NCBI RefSeq assembly: GCF_040548815.1
Contig: NZ_JBEPSM010000003.1
Coordinates: forward strand, 62,001 to 126,000
Length of the DNA stretch: 64,000 bases
Source of the DNA: Kaistia defluvii
Lineage (GTDB): Bacteria; Pseudomonadota; Alphaproteobacteria; Rhizobiales; Kaistiaceae
Direction: 5' to 3'
Shown here: piece after piece, positions 1-9,964 of the stretch
Position numbering within the stretch: the first letter of the stretch is position 1
How the letters are laid out: each line of letters starts with the position of its first letter
Translations under genes and position numbers: made by a program
Notes under the pieces: generated by a model
The model's database searches: none
Seen by the model: only the letters and a program-made list of their open reading frames with translations
Told to the model about the DNA's origin: nothing

Positions 1-556
1 GCACGTCTTCCTCGTCGACAAAATCAAGCCCCGCTTCGATCAGCGCGCGGGCGCGGATCAACCGGTGGCGCCAATCCTCATAGAGCTTGCGTAGCCCACC
101 TTCAGCCTGGCGAATGGCGAGACGACGCTGCATCTCGGTCTCGGCCGCGACCAGATCGGCCAATCCCTCGATCTCGGTCAGATCGGCGCGGCCATTCTCG
201 AAGGCGCGACGGGTGAATTCCCCGGCCTCGGCATGACGGTAGCCCGGCAGGGACGCCAGCGCCTTCAGCACGCTGGCGATCACCGCGCGGCCGCCATGCA
301 CCTGCAGCTCCGCCACATCCTCGCCGGTAAAGCTCGCCGGCCCGGCGAAGAACAGAACGAGTCCGCGATCGAGGATTTCCGCCGTTTCCGGGGCGCGCAG
401 CGTGCGCAAAGTCGCCATGCGCGGCGTCGGCACTTCGCCGATCAACGTTTCGAGTCCGAATCGAACACCTTTGCCGGACAGCCGGATCACGGCCACCCCC
501 GAAGGGGCCGCCCCGCTGGACAGGGCGAAGATCGTGTCGTCGCGTTCGGAGCTCAT
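1..556 (-). CDS. mnmE: tRNA modification GTPase MnmE (TrmE), N-terminal part, cut by window edge
   Basis: Reading the minus strand from the ATG at 556 gives about 185 residues with no stop before the window edge. They match the MnmE N-terminal tetrahydrofolate-binding domain, with the motifs [19 protein letters not shown] near residue 14-28, [15 protein letters not shown] and the hallmark [17 protein letters not shown]. MnmE works with MnmG to make 5-carboxymethylaminomethyl-uridine at the wobble position of tRNAs. The G domain and C-terminal Cys lie outside the window. Alphaproteobacteria commonly have mnmE beside rho and hemE close to the chromosome origin, as here. No strong Shine-Dalgarno sequence was seen, so the exact start is moderately certain. 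Confidence 0.93.
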   Translation of the reverse strand, partial: MSSERDDTIFALSSGAAPSGVAVIRLSGKGVRFGLETLIGEVPTPRMATLRTLRAPETAEILDRGLVLFFAGPASFTGEDVAELQVHGGRAVIASVLKALASLPGYRHAEAGEFTRRAFENGRADLTEIEGLADLVAAETEMQRRLAIRQAEGGLRKLYEDWRHRLIRARALIEAGLDFVDEEDV

Positions 557-640
557 TGCCAATCCAATCCGTTGCCCTAGGCGCGCTGCGTGCGCCGCCC
601 TACCCTAGAAGCCCCGAAGCCTGGAAAGCCAGAGAGCCTC

Positions 641-2659
641 ATGACCGAAAACCTGCTGCGCTTCGAGACCAGCCCCTATCTGCTGCAGCATCAGGACAAT
701 CCCGTGCACTGGCGCGGCTGGAACGCGGCCGCCTTGCAGGAAGCACGCGACCGCGATGTGCCGATCCTGCTGTCGATCGGCTATGCCGCCTGCCACTGGT
801 GCCATGTCATGGCGCATGAATCGTTCGAGGATCCGGCGACGGCCGCGGTGATGAACCGTCTGTTCGTCAACATCAAGGTGGATCGCGAGGAGCGGCCGGA
901 TATCGACCAGATCTACATGGCGGCGCTGCATGCGCTGGGCGACCAGGGCGGCTGGCCGCTGACCATGTTCCTGACGCCGGACGGCAAGCCTATCTGGGGT
1001 GGCACCTACTTCCCGAAGACATCGCGCTATGGCCGCCCCGGCTTTACCGACGTGCTGACGCAGATCTCGGCCTTCTATGCCGACGACCGCGACGAGATCC
1101 TGGCCCAGGCCGACCGCATCGCCGCCCATCTGCAGCCGCGCCGGGAAAGCGCAGGGCCCGCGCTCGATCGGACATTGCTCGACGAGGCGGCGCGATCGAT
1201 CCTGTCGATCATGGATCTGGAGCGCGGCGGCACGAAGGGCGCGCCGAAATTTCCCAACACCGCCGCTCTCGATTACCTGGCCCGCAGCGCGCATCGCACC
1301 GGCAATGGCAATTTCGCCCGCGCGGTCGACGCTGCCCTCCTCGGCATGAGCAATGGCGGCATTTTCGATCATGTCGGCGGCGGCTTCGCCCGCTACAGCA
1401 CGGATGCCGACTGGCTGGTGCCGCATTTCGAGAAGATGCTTTCCGACAATGGCCTGCTGATCGAGCAGTTGAGCCTGCTCTTCGGCATTAGCGGCGCCGG
1501 CGCGATCTATCGCAGCCGGGTCGAGACGACGATCGGCTGGCTGCAGCGCGAGATGCAGACCACCGGCGGCGCGTTCTCGGCGAGCCTCGATGCCGACAGC
1601 GAGGGCCATGAAGGCCGGTTCTATGTCTGGAGCCGCAGCGAACTGGGCGAATTGCTGGGTCCGGAAGACGCCGCCTTCGTTGCTGACCACTATGACATCC
1701 GGCCGGAAGGCAATTGGGAAGGCGTTTCGATCCCGAATCGATTGCGCAGCCCCGAGCCGCTGGATGCCGCGCAGCAAGCGCGGGTGGACGAGCTACTCGG
1801 CCGCATGTTGGAACGGCGCGCAATCCGGGTCCGGCCGGGCCTCGACGACAAGATCCTGGTCGACTGGAACGGCTACGCCATAGCGGGCCTCGCCACGGCC
1901 GGCATGCTGATGCACCGGCCCGACTGGATCGATCTCGCGGCGCAGGCTTTTCGTTTCATAGCGGAATCGGTTTCGCGCGAGGGCCGGCTCGGCCATGCGG
2001 CGCGGCACGGGCAGATGGTTTTCCCCGGCTTCTCGTCCGACCTCGCCGCCATGGCCAAGGCCGCGATCGCGCTGCATCAGGCGACGCAGGATCCCGCCTG
2101 GCTCGACCCGGCGATCCGCTTCCTTGATCAGTTGGAGGCGCATCATGGCGACGGCGAGGGCGGCTATTTCTTCACAGCCGACGACGCCGAGGCGCTGATC
2201 CTGCGCAAGGCCGAGCGGATCGACGACGCAGCCCCCAATCCGCATGGCCTCGCCGTCGACAGCCTGGTACGGCTCTGGGCGCTGACCGGCGAGGATCGCT
2301 ACCGCGACCGTGCCGACGCGGTTCTCGAGGCTGCTTCGCCCTTCATCAATCGCAACGTATTCGGAACGGCGAGCCTGCTCTCTGGCCTCGACCTTCGTCT
2401 CGCGGTGCGGACCATCGTGATCTTGACCTCGCCCAATGACGACGGCACAAGTCTCCGGCAAGCCGTGCTCGACCACTGGCGGCCGACCTTCGTGCTCGAC
2501 GTCCGGCCCGAAGATCGCGCCCTGCCGGCGAGCCACCCGGCGCATGGCAAGACGGCGGCGGGCGGGAGGGCGACCGCCTATGTCTGTCGCGAAGGGAGCT
2601 GCTCGCTCCCGATCACCGAACCGGAGGCGCTGATCGCCCTACTCGGAGCGGATGGCTAA
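641..2659 (+). CDS. Thioredoxin domain-containing protein, DUF255/YyaL family
   Basis: 672 residues, the full length for the family. The N-terminal DUF255 thioredoxin-like domain carries a C51-HW-C54 motif inside YAACHWCHVMAHESFED and the family motif YLLQHQDNPVHW near residues 13-24. The rest (about 200-650) resembles the alpha/alpha six-hairpin fold of N-acylglucosamine 2-epimerase-like proteins. The family is widespread and related to mammalian SPATA20; its bacterial role is not established, although CXXC suggests thiol chemistry. I chose the ATG at 641 over an in-frame start at 590 because the extra 17 residues look non-coding and the family starts about here. It diverges from mnmE and ends at a shared terminator facing rho. 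Confidence 0.9.
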   Translation: MTENLLRFETSPYLLQHQDNPVHWRGWNAAALQEARDRDVPILLSIGYAACHWCHVMAHESFEDPATAAVMNRLFVNIKVDREERPDIDQIYMAALHALGDQGGWPLTMFLTPDGKPIWGGTYFPKTSRYGRPGFTDVLTQISAFYADDRDEILAQADRIAAHLQPRRESAGPALDRTLLDEAARSILSIMDLERGGTKGAPKFPNTAALDYLARSAHRTGNGNFARAVDAALLGMSNGGIFDHVGGGFARYSTDADWLVPHFEKMLSDNGLLIEQLSLLFGISGAGAIYRSRVETTIGWLQREMQTTGGAFSASLDADSEGHEGRFYVWSRSELGELLGPEDAAFVADHYDIRPEGNWEGVSIPNRLRSPEPLDAAQQARVDELLGRMLERRAIRVRPGLDDKILVDWNGYAIAGLATAGMLMHRPDWIDLAAQAFRFIAESVSREGRLGHAARHGQMVFPGFSSDLAAMAKAAIALHQATQDPAWLDPAIRFLDQLEAHHGDGEGGYFFTADDAEALILRKAERIDDAAPNPHGLAVDSLVRLWALTGEDRYRDRADAVLEAASPFINRNVFGTASLLSGLDLRLAVRTIVILTSPNDDGTSLRQAVLDHWRPTFVLDVRPEDRALPASHPAHGKTAAGGRATAYVCREGSCSLPITEPEALIALLGADG

Positions 2660-2694
2660 CGGATGGTTACCGCGGGGCTAACAGCGCAAACGAA

Positions 2695-2720
2695 AATGGC
2701 CGGGCAAAGGCCCGGCCATT
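2695..2720. terminator. Bidirectional intrinsic terminator between DUF255 gene and rho
   Basis: A perfect 11-bp stem (AATGGCCGGGC at 2695-2705 pairing with GCCCGGCCATT at 2710-2720) with an AAAG loop lies between two convergent genes. On the minus strand the stem is followed by a T-rich run, which suits termination of rho; the plus-strand tail is weaker. Confidence 0.8.
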
Positions 2721-2762
2721 CTTGTGTCGAAGGCGCGCTCCGAAGAACCGCGAACCGATCGA

Positions 2763-4028
<1,266 letters not shown>

Positions 4029-4250
4029 GGGTTTTGTGAATCTCGTTGGGATTCAGGAAAGGATGGATCGAAGGGTATCGAAAAAGGGGATTGGCAGAAC
4101 TTCAGCCTGGCGGGAGCTATGCCCGCCGGCGCGATGCTTCGGTCGTCCCTGGCAGGTCAACCGGCATCCGTCTGCTTCGACAAGATGGCGCACCATAATC
4201 GCTCGCCGGTTCCACGGCAAGCGGCAGAAACGTCGCAATTTCGCAGAAAT

Positions 4251-4679
4251 CTAGAACGGCTTGACCACGACCAGGATGACGATCAGCACCATCAGCACCG
4301 TCGGAATCTCATTGGCGAGGCGATAGGCCCGCTCCGAACGGGTGTTCCGATCGGCGGCGAAGGCCTTGCGGCACGACGCAAGCCACATGTGGAAAGCCGA
4401 CATGACGATGACAAGCACGAACTTCGCCATGAACCAGGGCTGCTGTTCCCAGCCGCCGAGCCGCACGATGGTGAGGCCCGTGATCCAGGTCAGGATCATC
4501 GCCGGATTCATGATCAGCCGCAGCAGCTTGGCTTCCATCACCTTGAACGTCTCGGACTTGTCGGAGCCGACCGCCGCGCCGGTGTGATAGACGAAAAGGC
4601 GCGGCAGATAGAAGATCCCCGCCATCCATGCAATCACCGAGATGACGTGCAGAGCCTTGATCCAGTCGTAATAGGCCAT
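4251..4679 (-). CDS. hemJ: Protoporphyrinogen IX oxidase HemJ
   Basis: 142 residues with four hydrophobic segments, matching the small integral-membrane HemJ family (formerly UPF0093/DUF1 CopD-like). The N-terminus has the conserved His in YDWIKALHVISVIAWMAG (His11) and a second region LPRLFVYH. HemJ oxidises protoporphyrinogen IX to protoporphyrin IX, the penultimate step of heme synthesis, and replaces HemG/HemY in many alphaproteobacteria. It lies 14 bp downstream of hemE on the same strand, so the two heme genes very likely form an operon. The last residues are hydrophobic and the gene ends normally. Confidence 0.93.
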   Translation of the reverse strand: MAYYDWIKALHVISVIAWMAGIFYLPRLFVYHTGAAVGSDKSETFKVMEAKLLRLIMNPAMILTWITGLTIVRLGGWEQQPWFMAKFVLVIVMSAFHMWLASCRKAFAADRNTRSERAYRLANEIPTVLMVLIVILVVVKPF

Positions 4680-4693
4680 GTGCTTCCCCTGCC

Positions 4694-5716
4694 CTAGCGT
4701 CGCACGCGTTCAACGAGACGCTCGACATGCTCGATCGGCGTTTGTGGCACGATTCCGTGACCCAGATTGAAAATCAGTCGTCCGCCGCGCATCGCCTCGA
4801 GAATTTCATCGACGGCATCATCGAGCTGGGTTCCGCCGGCGACCAGGACCATCGGATCCAGATTGCCCTGGATGGCCGCGCGATCGGCGATTTCCTGCCG
4901 GACGGTTGCCAGAGGCACGGTCCAGTCGACTCCGACCGCGTTGACCCCCGTGGTTTCGACGAACGAGACGAGGCCGCGATCCGCGCCCTTGGGAAAACCG
5001 ATGAAGCGCGCATCCGGGATTTCGGCGCGAACGCCGGCGACGATCCGGGCGATGGGTCCGGCCGACCAGCGCTCGAAGCCGGCCGGCGAAAGCACACGCG
5101 ACCAGCTGTCGAAAATCTGCACCGCATCGGCGCCGGCGCGAAGCTGCGCCACCAGATAGACGATCGACGCCTGCACCAGCTTGTCGATCAGGCGATCCAG
5201 CGCCTGCGGGTCGCGTGCCGCCAGAAGACGAGAGGGCGCCTGATCCGGAGTCCCCTTGCCGGCAATCATATAGGTCGCAACCGTCCAGGGAGCCCCGCAG
5301 AAGCCGATCAGGGCCTTGTCGGGAGCGAGCTCACGGCGAACCGCGCTGACCGTCTCCAGCACAGGCGCCAATCGTTCGAGGACAGCGTTCGTCGTCAGCT
5401 GCTCGATATCCGCGACATCGATGGGATCCAGGCGCGGGCCCTCGCCTTCGACGAAGCGAACGTCTCGGCCGAGCGCATGCGGGATCACGAGAATGTCGGA
5501 GAACAGGATCGCCGCATCGAAGCCAAAGCGACGGATCGGCTGCAGCGTGACTTCCGTGGCCAGTTCCGGCGTGTAGCAGAGATCGAGGAAGGATCCGGCC
5601 TTGGTCCGCAGTGCGCGATATTCCGGCAGATAGCGTCCCGCTTGCCGCATCAGCCACATGGGCGGCTGGGCCATGGCTTCACCATCCAGCACGTGCAGCA
5701 AGCGCGCCTTCGTCAT
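4694..5716 (-). CDS. hemE: Uroporphyrinogen decarboxylase
   Basis: Decarboxylates uroporphyrinogen III to coproporphyrinogen III in the cytosol. The signature [17 protein letters not shown] lies at about residues 18-34, followed by [20 protein letters not shown] and [12 protein letters not shown], and later [17 protein letters not shown] chose the ATG at 5716 (340 residues, family length) because GGGA precedes it at a good distance. In-frame ATGs at 5746 and 5806 would add 10 or 30 atypical residues and lack a ribosome site. This choice leaves a 434-bp gap before the next gene, the probable replication origin. In Caulobacter the origin also lies beside hemE. Confidence 0.96.
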   Translation of the reverse strand: MTKARLLHVLDGEAMAQPPMWLMRQAGRYLPEYRALRTKAGSFLDLCYTPELATEVTLQPIRRFGFDAAILFSDILVIPHALGRDVRFVEGEGPRLDPIDVADIEQLTTNAVLERLAPVLETVSAVRRELAPDKALIGFCGAPWTVATYMIAGKGTPDQAPSRLLAARDPQALDRLIDKLVQASIVYLVAQLRAGADAVQIFDSWSRVLSPAGFERWSAGPIARIVAGVRAEIPDARFIGFPKGADRGLVSFVETTGVNAVGVDWTVPLATVRQEIADRAAIQGNLDPMVLVAGGTQLDDAVDEILEAMRGGRLIFNLGHGIVPQTPIEHVERLVERVRR

Positions 5717-5812
5717 CAATCCCGTCGAACTGTTCTGCACCACCATCACCAAAGAAAGAGATCTATCTGTAGTTTCTTCTTCTTTTAGACGGTGGATTAC
5801 CGTCATTCAGCG

Positions 5813-5821
5813 CTGTCCACA
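5813..5821 (+). promoter_or_regulatory. DnaA-box-like site, left
   Basis: CTGTCCACA, two mismatches from TTATCCACA. An identical 9-mer occurs at the other end of the gap, so the pair brackets the AT-rich part. Confidence 0.45.
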
Positions 5822-5991
5822 ATGCGACCGAGACGCCGGCTGCAAACAGGTCCGATTCCAGCCGGCTGTGAATCCATTTGGGGAGCAAGCGCGATTGTTT
5901 CGCACTATCTCCTTGAGTCATTTTCGATTTTTTCGATGCCTACAATTTTCGCTATCTGGATTCGGCTGTTCATATGTCGTTAAGGTATTGG

Positions 5992-6007
5992 TTAATAACT
6001 TCTTAAC
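5992..6007 (+). promoter_or_regulatory. CtrA-type box in the probable origin
   Basis: TTAA at 5992-5995, seven bases, then TTAAC at 6003-6007: an exact match to the alphaproteobacterial CtrA consensus TTAA-N7-TTAAC. A third TTAA at 5980-5983 is spaced by eight. CGTTAAG (5978-5984) and CTTAACG (6002-6008) also form a perfect inverted repeat around it. In Caulobacter, CtrA bound to such boxes represses origin firing; here it could also regulate a neighbouring promoter. Confidence 0.6.
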
Positions 6008-6124
6008 GCGCAATTCCCTCGACAGCCCTGAATCTTTGTCCCCAGGCCCAGCCGCTGTTGATGATTTTCCGGCCATCGGGGACAAGACGGGCGTGCGAGA
6101 CCGGACCGGGAGTTTATCCCCGTT

Positions 6125-6133
6125 CTGTCCACA
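6125..6133 (+). promoter_or_regulatory. DnaA-box-like site, right
   Basis: CTGTCCACA, identical to the copy at 5813. It lies just after TTATCCCC (6114-6121) and 17 bp before the GTG start of the next gene. Confidence 0.45.
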
Positions 6134-6150
6134 GCCCTGGGGATGACAGT

Positions 6151-7023
6151 GTGAAGAACGAGGCCCGACACCTGCACCTTCATCTGATTTCAGATGCCAC
6201 GGGCGAGACGTTGCTGACGGTCGGTAGGGCTGCTTCGGCCCAGTATCCCGGCGTGGAAGTGATTGAGCACATGCATTCCATGGTTCGCGCGCCGAAACAG
6301 ATCGAAAGGCTGGTTGCTGAAATCGGTCAGGAACCCGGCATCGTTCTGTTCACGCTGGTGGACCGATCGATGGCGACCATGCTGGAGCAGGGCTGCCGCG
6401 ACATCGGCGTGCCGTGCTTCTCCGTGCTCGATCCCGTGCTTCAGGTATTCCAGTCCTATCTCGGCGCCCCCAGCCAGGGCCGGGTCGGTGCGCAGCACTC
6501 GCTGGATGGCGATTATTTCCGCCGCATCGAGGCCCTCACCTTCACCATGATGCATGATGACGGCCAGTTGCCGGAGGATCTCGACCTCGCCGAGATCGTC
6601 ATCATCGGCGTCAGCCGCACCTCGAAGACGCCGACAAGCATCTACCTGGCCAATCGCGGCGTGCGCACCGCCAACATTCCGATCGTTCCGGGCATCGGCC
6701 TGCCCGTCGAGCTGGAATCAGCTACCCGACCGCTGATCGTCGCCCTGGTGGCGACGCCGGACCGCATCGTGCAAATGCGCGAGAACCGCGTGCTTTCCAA
6801 TTCGAGCTTTGGCGAGGACGATCCCTATGTCGACCGCGCCGCCGTTGCCAACGAGATCGCCGCGACGCGCAAGATCTGCGCCCGCAATGGCTGGCCGGTT
6901 ATCGACGTGACGCGCCGGTCGATCGAGGAAACCGCCGCCGCCATTCTCGCTCTTCGCAGCAAGCAGGGTACTACCGGCAAGCTTGGCAAGGATGTCGCGG
7001 GCCGGGACGAGCCTGCGCGATGA
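6151..7023 (+). CDS. Pyruvate, phosphate dikinase regulatory protein (bifunctional kinase/phosphorylase, DUF299)
   Basis: 290 residues from a GTG at 6151; upstream in-frame starts add 31 unrelated residues, while [20 protein letters not shown] is the family N-terminus. The nucleotide-binding loop GVSRTSKT lies at residues 153-160 and [12 protein letters not shown] near the end. The family phosphorylates and dephosphorylates PPDK (or PEP synthase in PpsR members), switching pyruvate/PEP interconversion. Rickettsia RP001 and the first gene of the Caulobacter chromosome belong to it, which ties this locus to the origin. A GGGGA ribosome site precedes the GTG. Its stop overlaps the maf start by 4 bp, so the two are translationally coupled. 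Confidence 0.92.
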   Translation: MKNEARHLHLHLISDATGETLLTVGRAASAQYPGVEVIEHMHSMVRAPKQIERLVAEIGQEPGIVLFTLVDRSMATMLEQGCRDIGVPCFSVLDPVLQVFQSYLGAPSQGRVGAQHSLDGDYFRRIEALTFTMMHDDGQLPEDLDLAEIVIIGVSRTSKTPTSIYLANRGVRTANIPIVPGIGLPVELESATRPLIVALVATPDRIVQMRENRVLSNSSFGEDDPYVDRAAVANEIAATRKICARNGWPVIDVTRRSIEETAAAILALRSKQGTTGKLGKDVAGRDEPAR

Positions 7024-7607
7024 AGCTGATCCTCGCTTCGACCAGCGCGACCCGCATCGCGCTGCTCCGCAATGCCGGTATCCCCTTCGATGCCGTTTCA
7101 CCGGGCATCGATGAACGCGCGCTGGAGGCGCCGTTGCTGGCAGCCGGCGCATCGCCGACAGAGATCGCGCTGGCGCTGGCGCGCGCCAAGGCTTTGGCGA
7201 TCGATGGCCCCGGCGCGCTCGTGCTGGGCGGTGACCAGGTTCTCGATCTCGATGGCGAGCGTTTCGTAAAGCCGGCCGATCGCGCCGACGCGGCGCGCCA
7301 GATCGCCAGGCTTGCCGGCAAGACGCACCGGTTGCGCACAGCCGTCGTTCTGGCTGCGGACGGCGAGATCATCTGGGAACTCGTCACCACGGCCAGCCTC
7401 ACGATGCGGCCGCTCGATGAGGGGCAAATTGAGCGTTATCTCGACGCGGCCGGAGATTCGGCTCTGTGGTCCGTCGGCGCATATCTGCTCGAGGGTGTCG
7501 GAATCCAGTTGTTCTCCGCCATCGAGGGCGATTATTTCAGCATTCTCGGCCTGCCGCTGCTGCCGCTTCTCGAAATCCTGCGCCAGCGCGGCGTCCTTCC
7601 GTCCTGA
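7020..7607 (+). CDS. maf: Maf family nucleotide pyrophosphatase
   Basis: 195 residues. The N-terminus [21 protein letters not shown] is a slightly divergent version of the Maf motif (usually LASxSPRR). The conserved [16 protein letters not shown] segment holds the catalytic Asp, and [28 protein letters not shown] near the C-terminus is typical. Maf proteins hydrolyse non-canonical or methylated nucleoside triphosphates and are linked to division arrest. The divergence from SPRR to SATR suggests the YceF-like subgroup, but substrate is not shown by sequence. It lies second in the run starting at the origin, with a 4-bp overlap upstream and 9 bp before aroE. Confidence 0.93.
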   Translation: MKLILASTSATRIALLRNAGIPFDAVSPGIDERALEAPLLAAGASPTEIALALARAKALAIDGPGALVLGGDQVLDLDGERFVKPADRADAARQIARLAGKTHRLRTAVVLAADGEIIWELVTTASLTMRPLDEGQIERYLDAAGDSALWSVGAYLLEGVGIQLFSAIEGDYFSILGLPLLPLLEILRQRGVLPS

Positions 7608-7616
7608 CGAGGCGCC

Positions 7617-8495
7617 ATGACCCCTTCTTCGCTCCAGGCTTCTGCCGTGCCGACCGCCTGCGTCATCGGCTGGCCGGTCAAGCATTCGCGTTCGCCGATC
7701 ATCCACCGCCATTGGCTCGCGGAGCTTGGCCTGACGGGCGATTATGTGCGCCATCCGGTCGAGCCGGAGCATGCCGCGGATTTCTTCGCGAATTTCGCCG
7801 GTGGTCCGTTCATCGGCTGCAACGTCACCGTCCCGCACAAGGAAGTGGCTTTCGCCTCGGTCGCGCATGCCGATGCCGTCGCCACTGCGTTGGGCGCGGT
7901 CAACACGGTGTGGCTCGAAGACGGCCGATTGATGGGCTCCAACACCGACGCCGAGGGCTTCATTGCCAATCTCGATCAGCTGGCGCCGGGCTTCGATGCC
8001 AATCCGGGCGCGGCGATCGTGCTGGGCGCGGGCGGTGCCGCCAGGGCCGTGATCTGGGCGCTGCAGGCGCGCGGCTTTGCGCCGATCCATGTCGTCAACC
8101 GCACTCGCGACCGCGCCGAGGCGATGGCCGAGCGTTTCGGCCCGGATATCCGGCCGGCCGACTGGGACGACCTCCCTGCCCTGCTGCCGCAAGCCGGATT
8201 GCTGGTGAACACCACCTCGCTCGGCATGGAAGGCCAGCCGCCGCTGAACATCGACCTCGCAGCCGCGCGCGATGACCTGCTCGTGACCGATATCGTCTAC
8301 ATCCCGCTCGAAACGCCGCTGCTGAAGGCGGCGCGGTCGCGCGGGCTCCAGACGGTCGACGGTCTCGGCATGCTGCTGCACCAGGCGGTTCCGGGCTTTG
8401 AACGCTGGTTCGGCCGCCGGCCGGTCGTCACGCCCGAGCTGCGCCGCCTGATCCTGGCCGATATGGGCATCGTCGAAGCGGGTGCGGCAGCGTGA
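7617..8495 (+). CDS. aroE: Shikimate dehydrogenase
   Basis: 292 residues. The shikimate site SRSP lies at 24-27 and the catalytic Lys at 75 in NVTVPHK. The NADP-binding motif GAGGAARAVIWAL is in the middle and LLVNTTSLGMEG follows. It reduces 3-dehydroshikimate to shikimate with NADPH, the fourth step of aromatic amino acid synthesis. It ends with a 4-bp overlap into coaE (GTGA), so the two are coupled. Confidence 0.97.
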   Translation: MTPSSLQASAVPTACVIGWPVKHSRSPIIHRHWLAELGLTGDYVRHPVEPEHAADFFANFAGGPFIGCNVTVPHKEVAFASVAHADAVATALGAVNTVWLEDGRLMGSNTDAEGFIANLDQLAPGFDANPGAAIVLGAGGAARAVIWALQARGFAPIHVVNRTRDRAEAMAERFGPDIRPADWDDLPALLPQAGLLVNTTSLGMEGQPPLNIDLAAARDDLLVTDIVYIPLETPLLKAARSRGLQTVDGLGMLLHQAVPGFERWFGRRPVVTPELRRLILADMGIVEAGAAA

Positions 8496-9085
8496 TTGTC
8501 ATCGGCGTCACTGGATCGATCGGCATGGGCAAGTCGACCACGGCCCGGCTGTTCGCCGCGCATGGCGCGGTGCTGCATGACGCCGACGCCGTCGTGCATG
8601 CGCTCTATCGTGGCGCCGCCGTGCCGCGGGTCGCCGAACGGTTTCCCGATGCGATCCTGGACGACACGGTCGACCGCGGCAGGCTGTCGAACCTGCTTGC
8701 CGCCGATCCGAACGGCCTGGCGGCGCTGGAGGCGATCGTGCATCCGATGGTGCAGGCCGTCGAAGCGGAGCGGATGGAAGCGGCGCGTCGCGAGGGTCGA
8801 GCGATGTTCGTCGTCGACGTGCCGCTGCTGCTCGAAACCGGGGCCGAACGGCGCGTCGACGTGGTCGTCGTCGCCAGCGCCCCGGCCGAGATCCAGGCGG
8901 CGCGGGTGCTGGAGCGTCCCGGCATGACGCCGGCGCGGCTCGAGGCGATCCTTGCGCGGCAGATGCCGGATGCGGAAAAGCGGCGGCGCGCGCATTTCAT
9001 CGTCGATACCGGCGGCAGCAAGGAAGCGGCGGCGCATGCCGTGGCCGACATCGTGCGGGCGCTGGCGGCGAAGGCCGCGACCTGA
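8492..9085 (+). CDS. coaE: Dephospho-CoA kinase
   Basis: 197 residues from a GTG overlapping the aroE stop. The N-terminus VIGVTGSIGMGKSTTARLF holds the P-loop (residues 8-16). ADAVVHALY and VFVVDVPLLLETGAE match the CoA-binding and lid regions of the family. It phosphorylates dephospho-CoA at the 3' hydroxyl, the last step of CoA synthesis. The first enzyme of the pathway, CoaA, is also in this window (20351). Confidence 0.96.
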   Translation: MIVIGVTGSIGMGKSTTARLFAAHGAVLHDADAVVHALYRGAAVPRVAERFPDAILDDTVDRGRLSNLLAADPNGLAALEAIVHPMVQAVEAERMEAARREGRAMFVVDVPLLLETGAERRVDVVVVASAPAEIQAARVLERPGMTPARLEAILARQMPDAEKRRRAHFIVDTGGSKEAAAHAVADIVRALAAKAAT

Positions 9086-9157
9086 CGTCTCCGGTCGCGA
9101 AATTCTTGCGCCGCCAGCCTGCACCGCGATAAAAGCGGAACGAACGGGAGCAGATCT

Positions 9158-9877
9158 TTGCGCGAAATCGTCTTCGATACGGAAACGACCGGACTCGAGC
9201 CCCTGAAGGGCGACCGGCTGGTGGAAATCGGCGCGGTCGAGCTGTTCAACCATCTGCCGACCGGCCGCCACTATCACGTCTACATCAATCCCGAACGCGC
9301 CATGCCGGACGAGGCGTTTCGCGTGCACGGGCTCTCGACTGAGTTTCTCGCCGACAAGCCGTTGTTCAGCGCCGTCGTCGACGAATTCCTCGACTTCATC
9401 GGCGACGCGACCCTGATCGCCCACAATGCCAATTTCGACATCGGCTTCCTGAACGCGGAGTTTGCCCGTCTCGGCAAGCCGCCGATCCCGCCGGACCGGG
9501 TGATCGACACGCTCGCCCTGGCGCGCCGCAAGCATCCCAAGGCCGCCAATACACTCGACGCGCTCTGCTCGCGCTACGGCGTCGATACCAGCTCCCGCAC
9601 CGTGCATGGTGGTCTCATCGACTCCGTGCTGCTGGCCGATGTCTATCTCGAACTGATCGGCGGGCGGCAGCCGGATCTCGTGCTGGTCCCGGATACGGTC
9701 GCCGAGGTCAATGATGATGGCGGCTTGATCATCGTGGCGGCGCCGCAGCAGCGCCCGGTGCCGCGCTTGTTCCGCGTCACGCCGGAAGAGCAGGCCGCGC
9801 ATCGCGCCTTCATCGGCAAGATGGGCGAGAGCGCGCTCTGGAACGCTTATCTGCCGCAAGAGGCCGAGCCGGCCTGA
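9158..9877 (+). CDS. dnaQ: DNA polymerase III epsilon subunit (3'-5' exonuclease)
   Basis: 239 residues from a TTG start at 9158 preceded by GGGAG at a good distance. DEDDh exonuclease motifs are visible: FDTETTG (D7, E9), IAHNANFDIGFLN near 87, and HGGLIDSVLLADVYLEL with the catalytic His and Asp. It proofreads for the replicative polymerase. The C-terminal segment after about residue 185 matches the polymerase-tethering tail in position. Its place close to the probable origin is conserved in alphaproteobacteria. A strong terminator follows. Confidence 0.97.
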   Translation: MREIVFDTETTGLEPLKGDRLVEIGAVELFNHLPTGRHYHVYINPERAMPDEAFRVHGLSTEFLADKPLFSAVVDEFLDFIGDATLIAHNANFDIGFLNAEFARLGKPPIPPDRVIDTLALARRKHPKAANTLDALCSRYGVDTSSRTVHGGLIDSVLLADVYLELIGGRQPDLVLVPDTVAEVNDDGGLIIVAAPQQRPVPRLFRVTPEEQAAHRAFIGKMGESALWNAYLPQEAEPA

Positions 9878-9903
9878 ATTCGGCTCGCGAGCCAGCGCCC
9901 AAT

Positions 9904-9940
9904 AAAAAAGCTCCTGAACTGCCGGTTCAGGAGCTTTTTT
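9904..9940. terminator. Bidirectional intrinsic terminator between dnaQ and secB
   Basis: A 16-bp perfect stem including its A/T ends (GCTCCTGAAC core, loop TGCCG at 9920-9924) is flanked by six A on the left and seven T on the right. It can therefore end both convergent genes. Confidence 0.93.
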
Positions 9941-9964
9941 TCATGCAAGCGGTCGCGGAGGCGA

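Larger units (their letters stand above)
5717..6150. other. oriC: Probable chromosomal origin of replication (oriC)
   Basis: A gene-free gap between hemE and the RP001-type gene, the position of the Caulobacter origin. It is clearly AT-richer than its surroundings, with runs around 5918-5955 (a tandem TTTTCGAT at 5921-5928 and 5930-5937) and 5972-6007 that could serve as unwinding elements. It holds two copies of the DnaA-box-like CTGTCCACA (5813-5821 and 6125-6133), weaker matches TGTGAATCC (5867-5875) and TTATCCCC (6114-6121), a perfect CtrA box and five GANTC sites. Flanking genes are transcribed away on both sides. The boxes deviate from TTATCCACA by two bases, so the call rests on context plus combined signals. 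Confidence 0.72.

Noticed and set aside
4029..4250. Riboswitch or small RNA in the rho leader
   Set aside because: No conserved motif recognised; the region is only a long leader with ordinary base composition.
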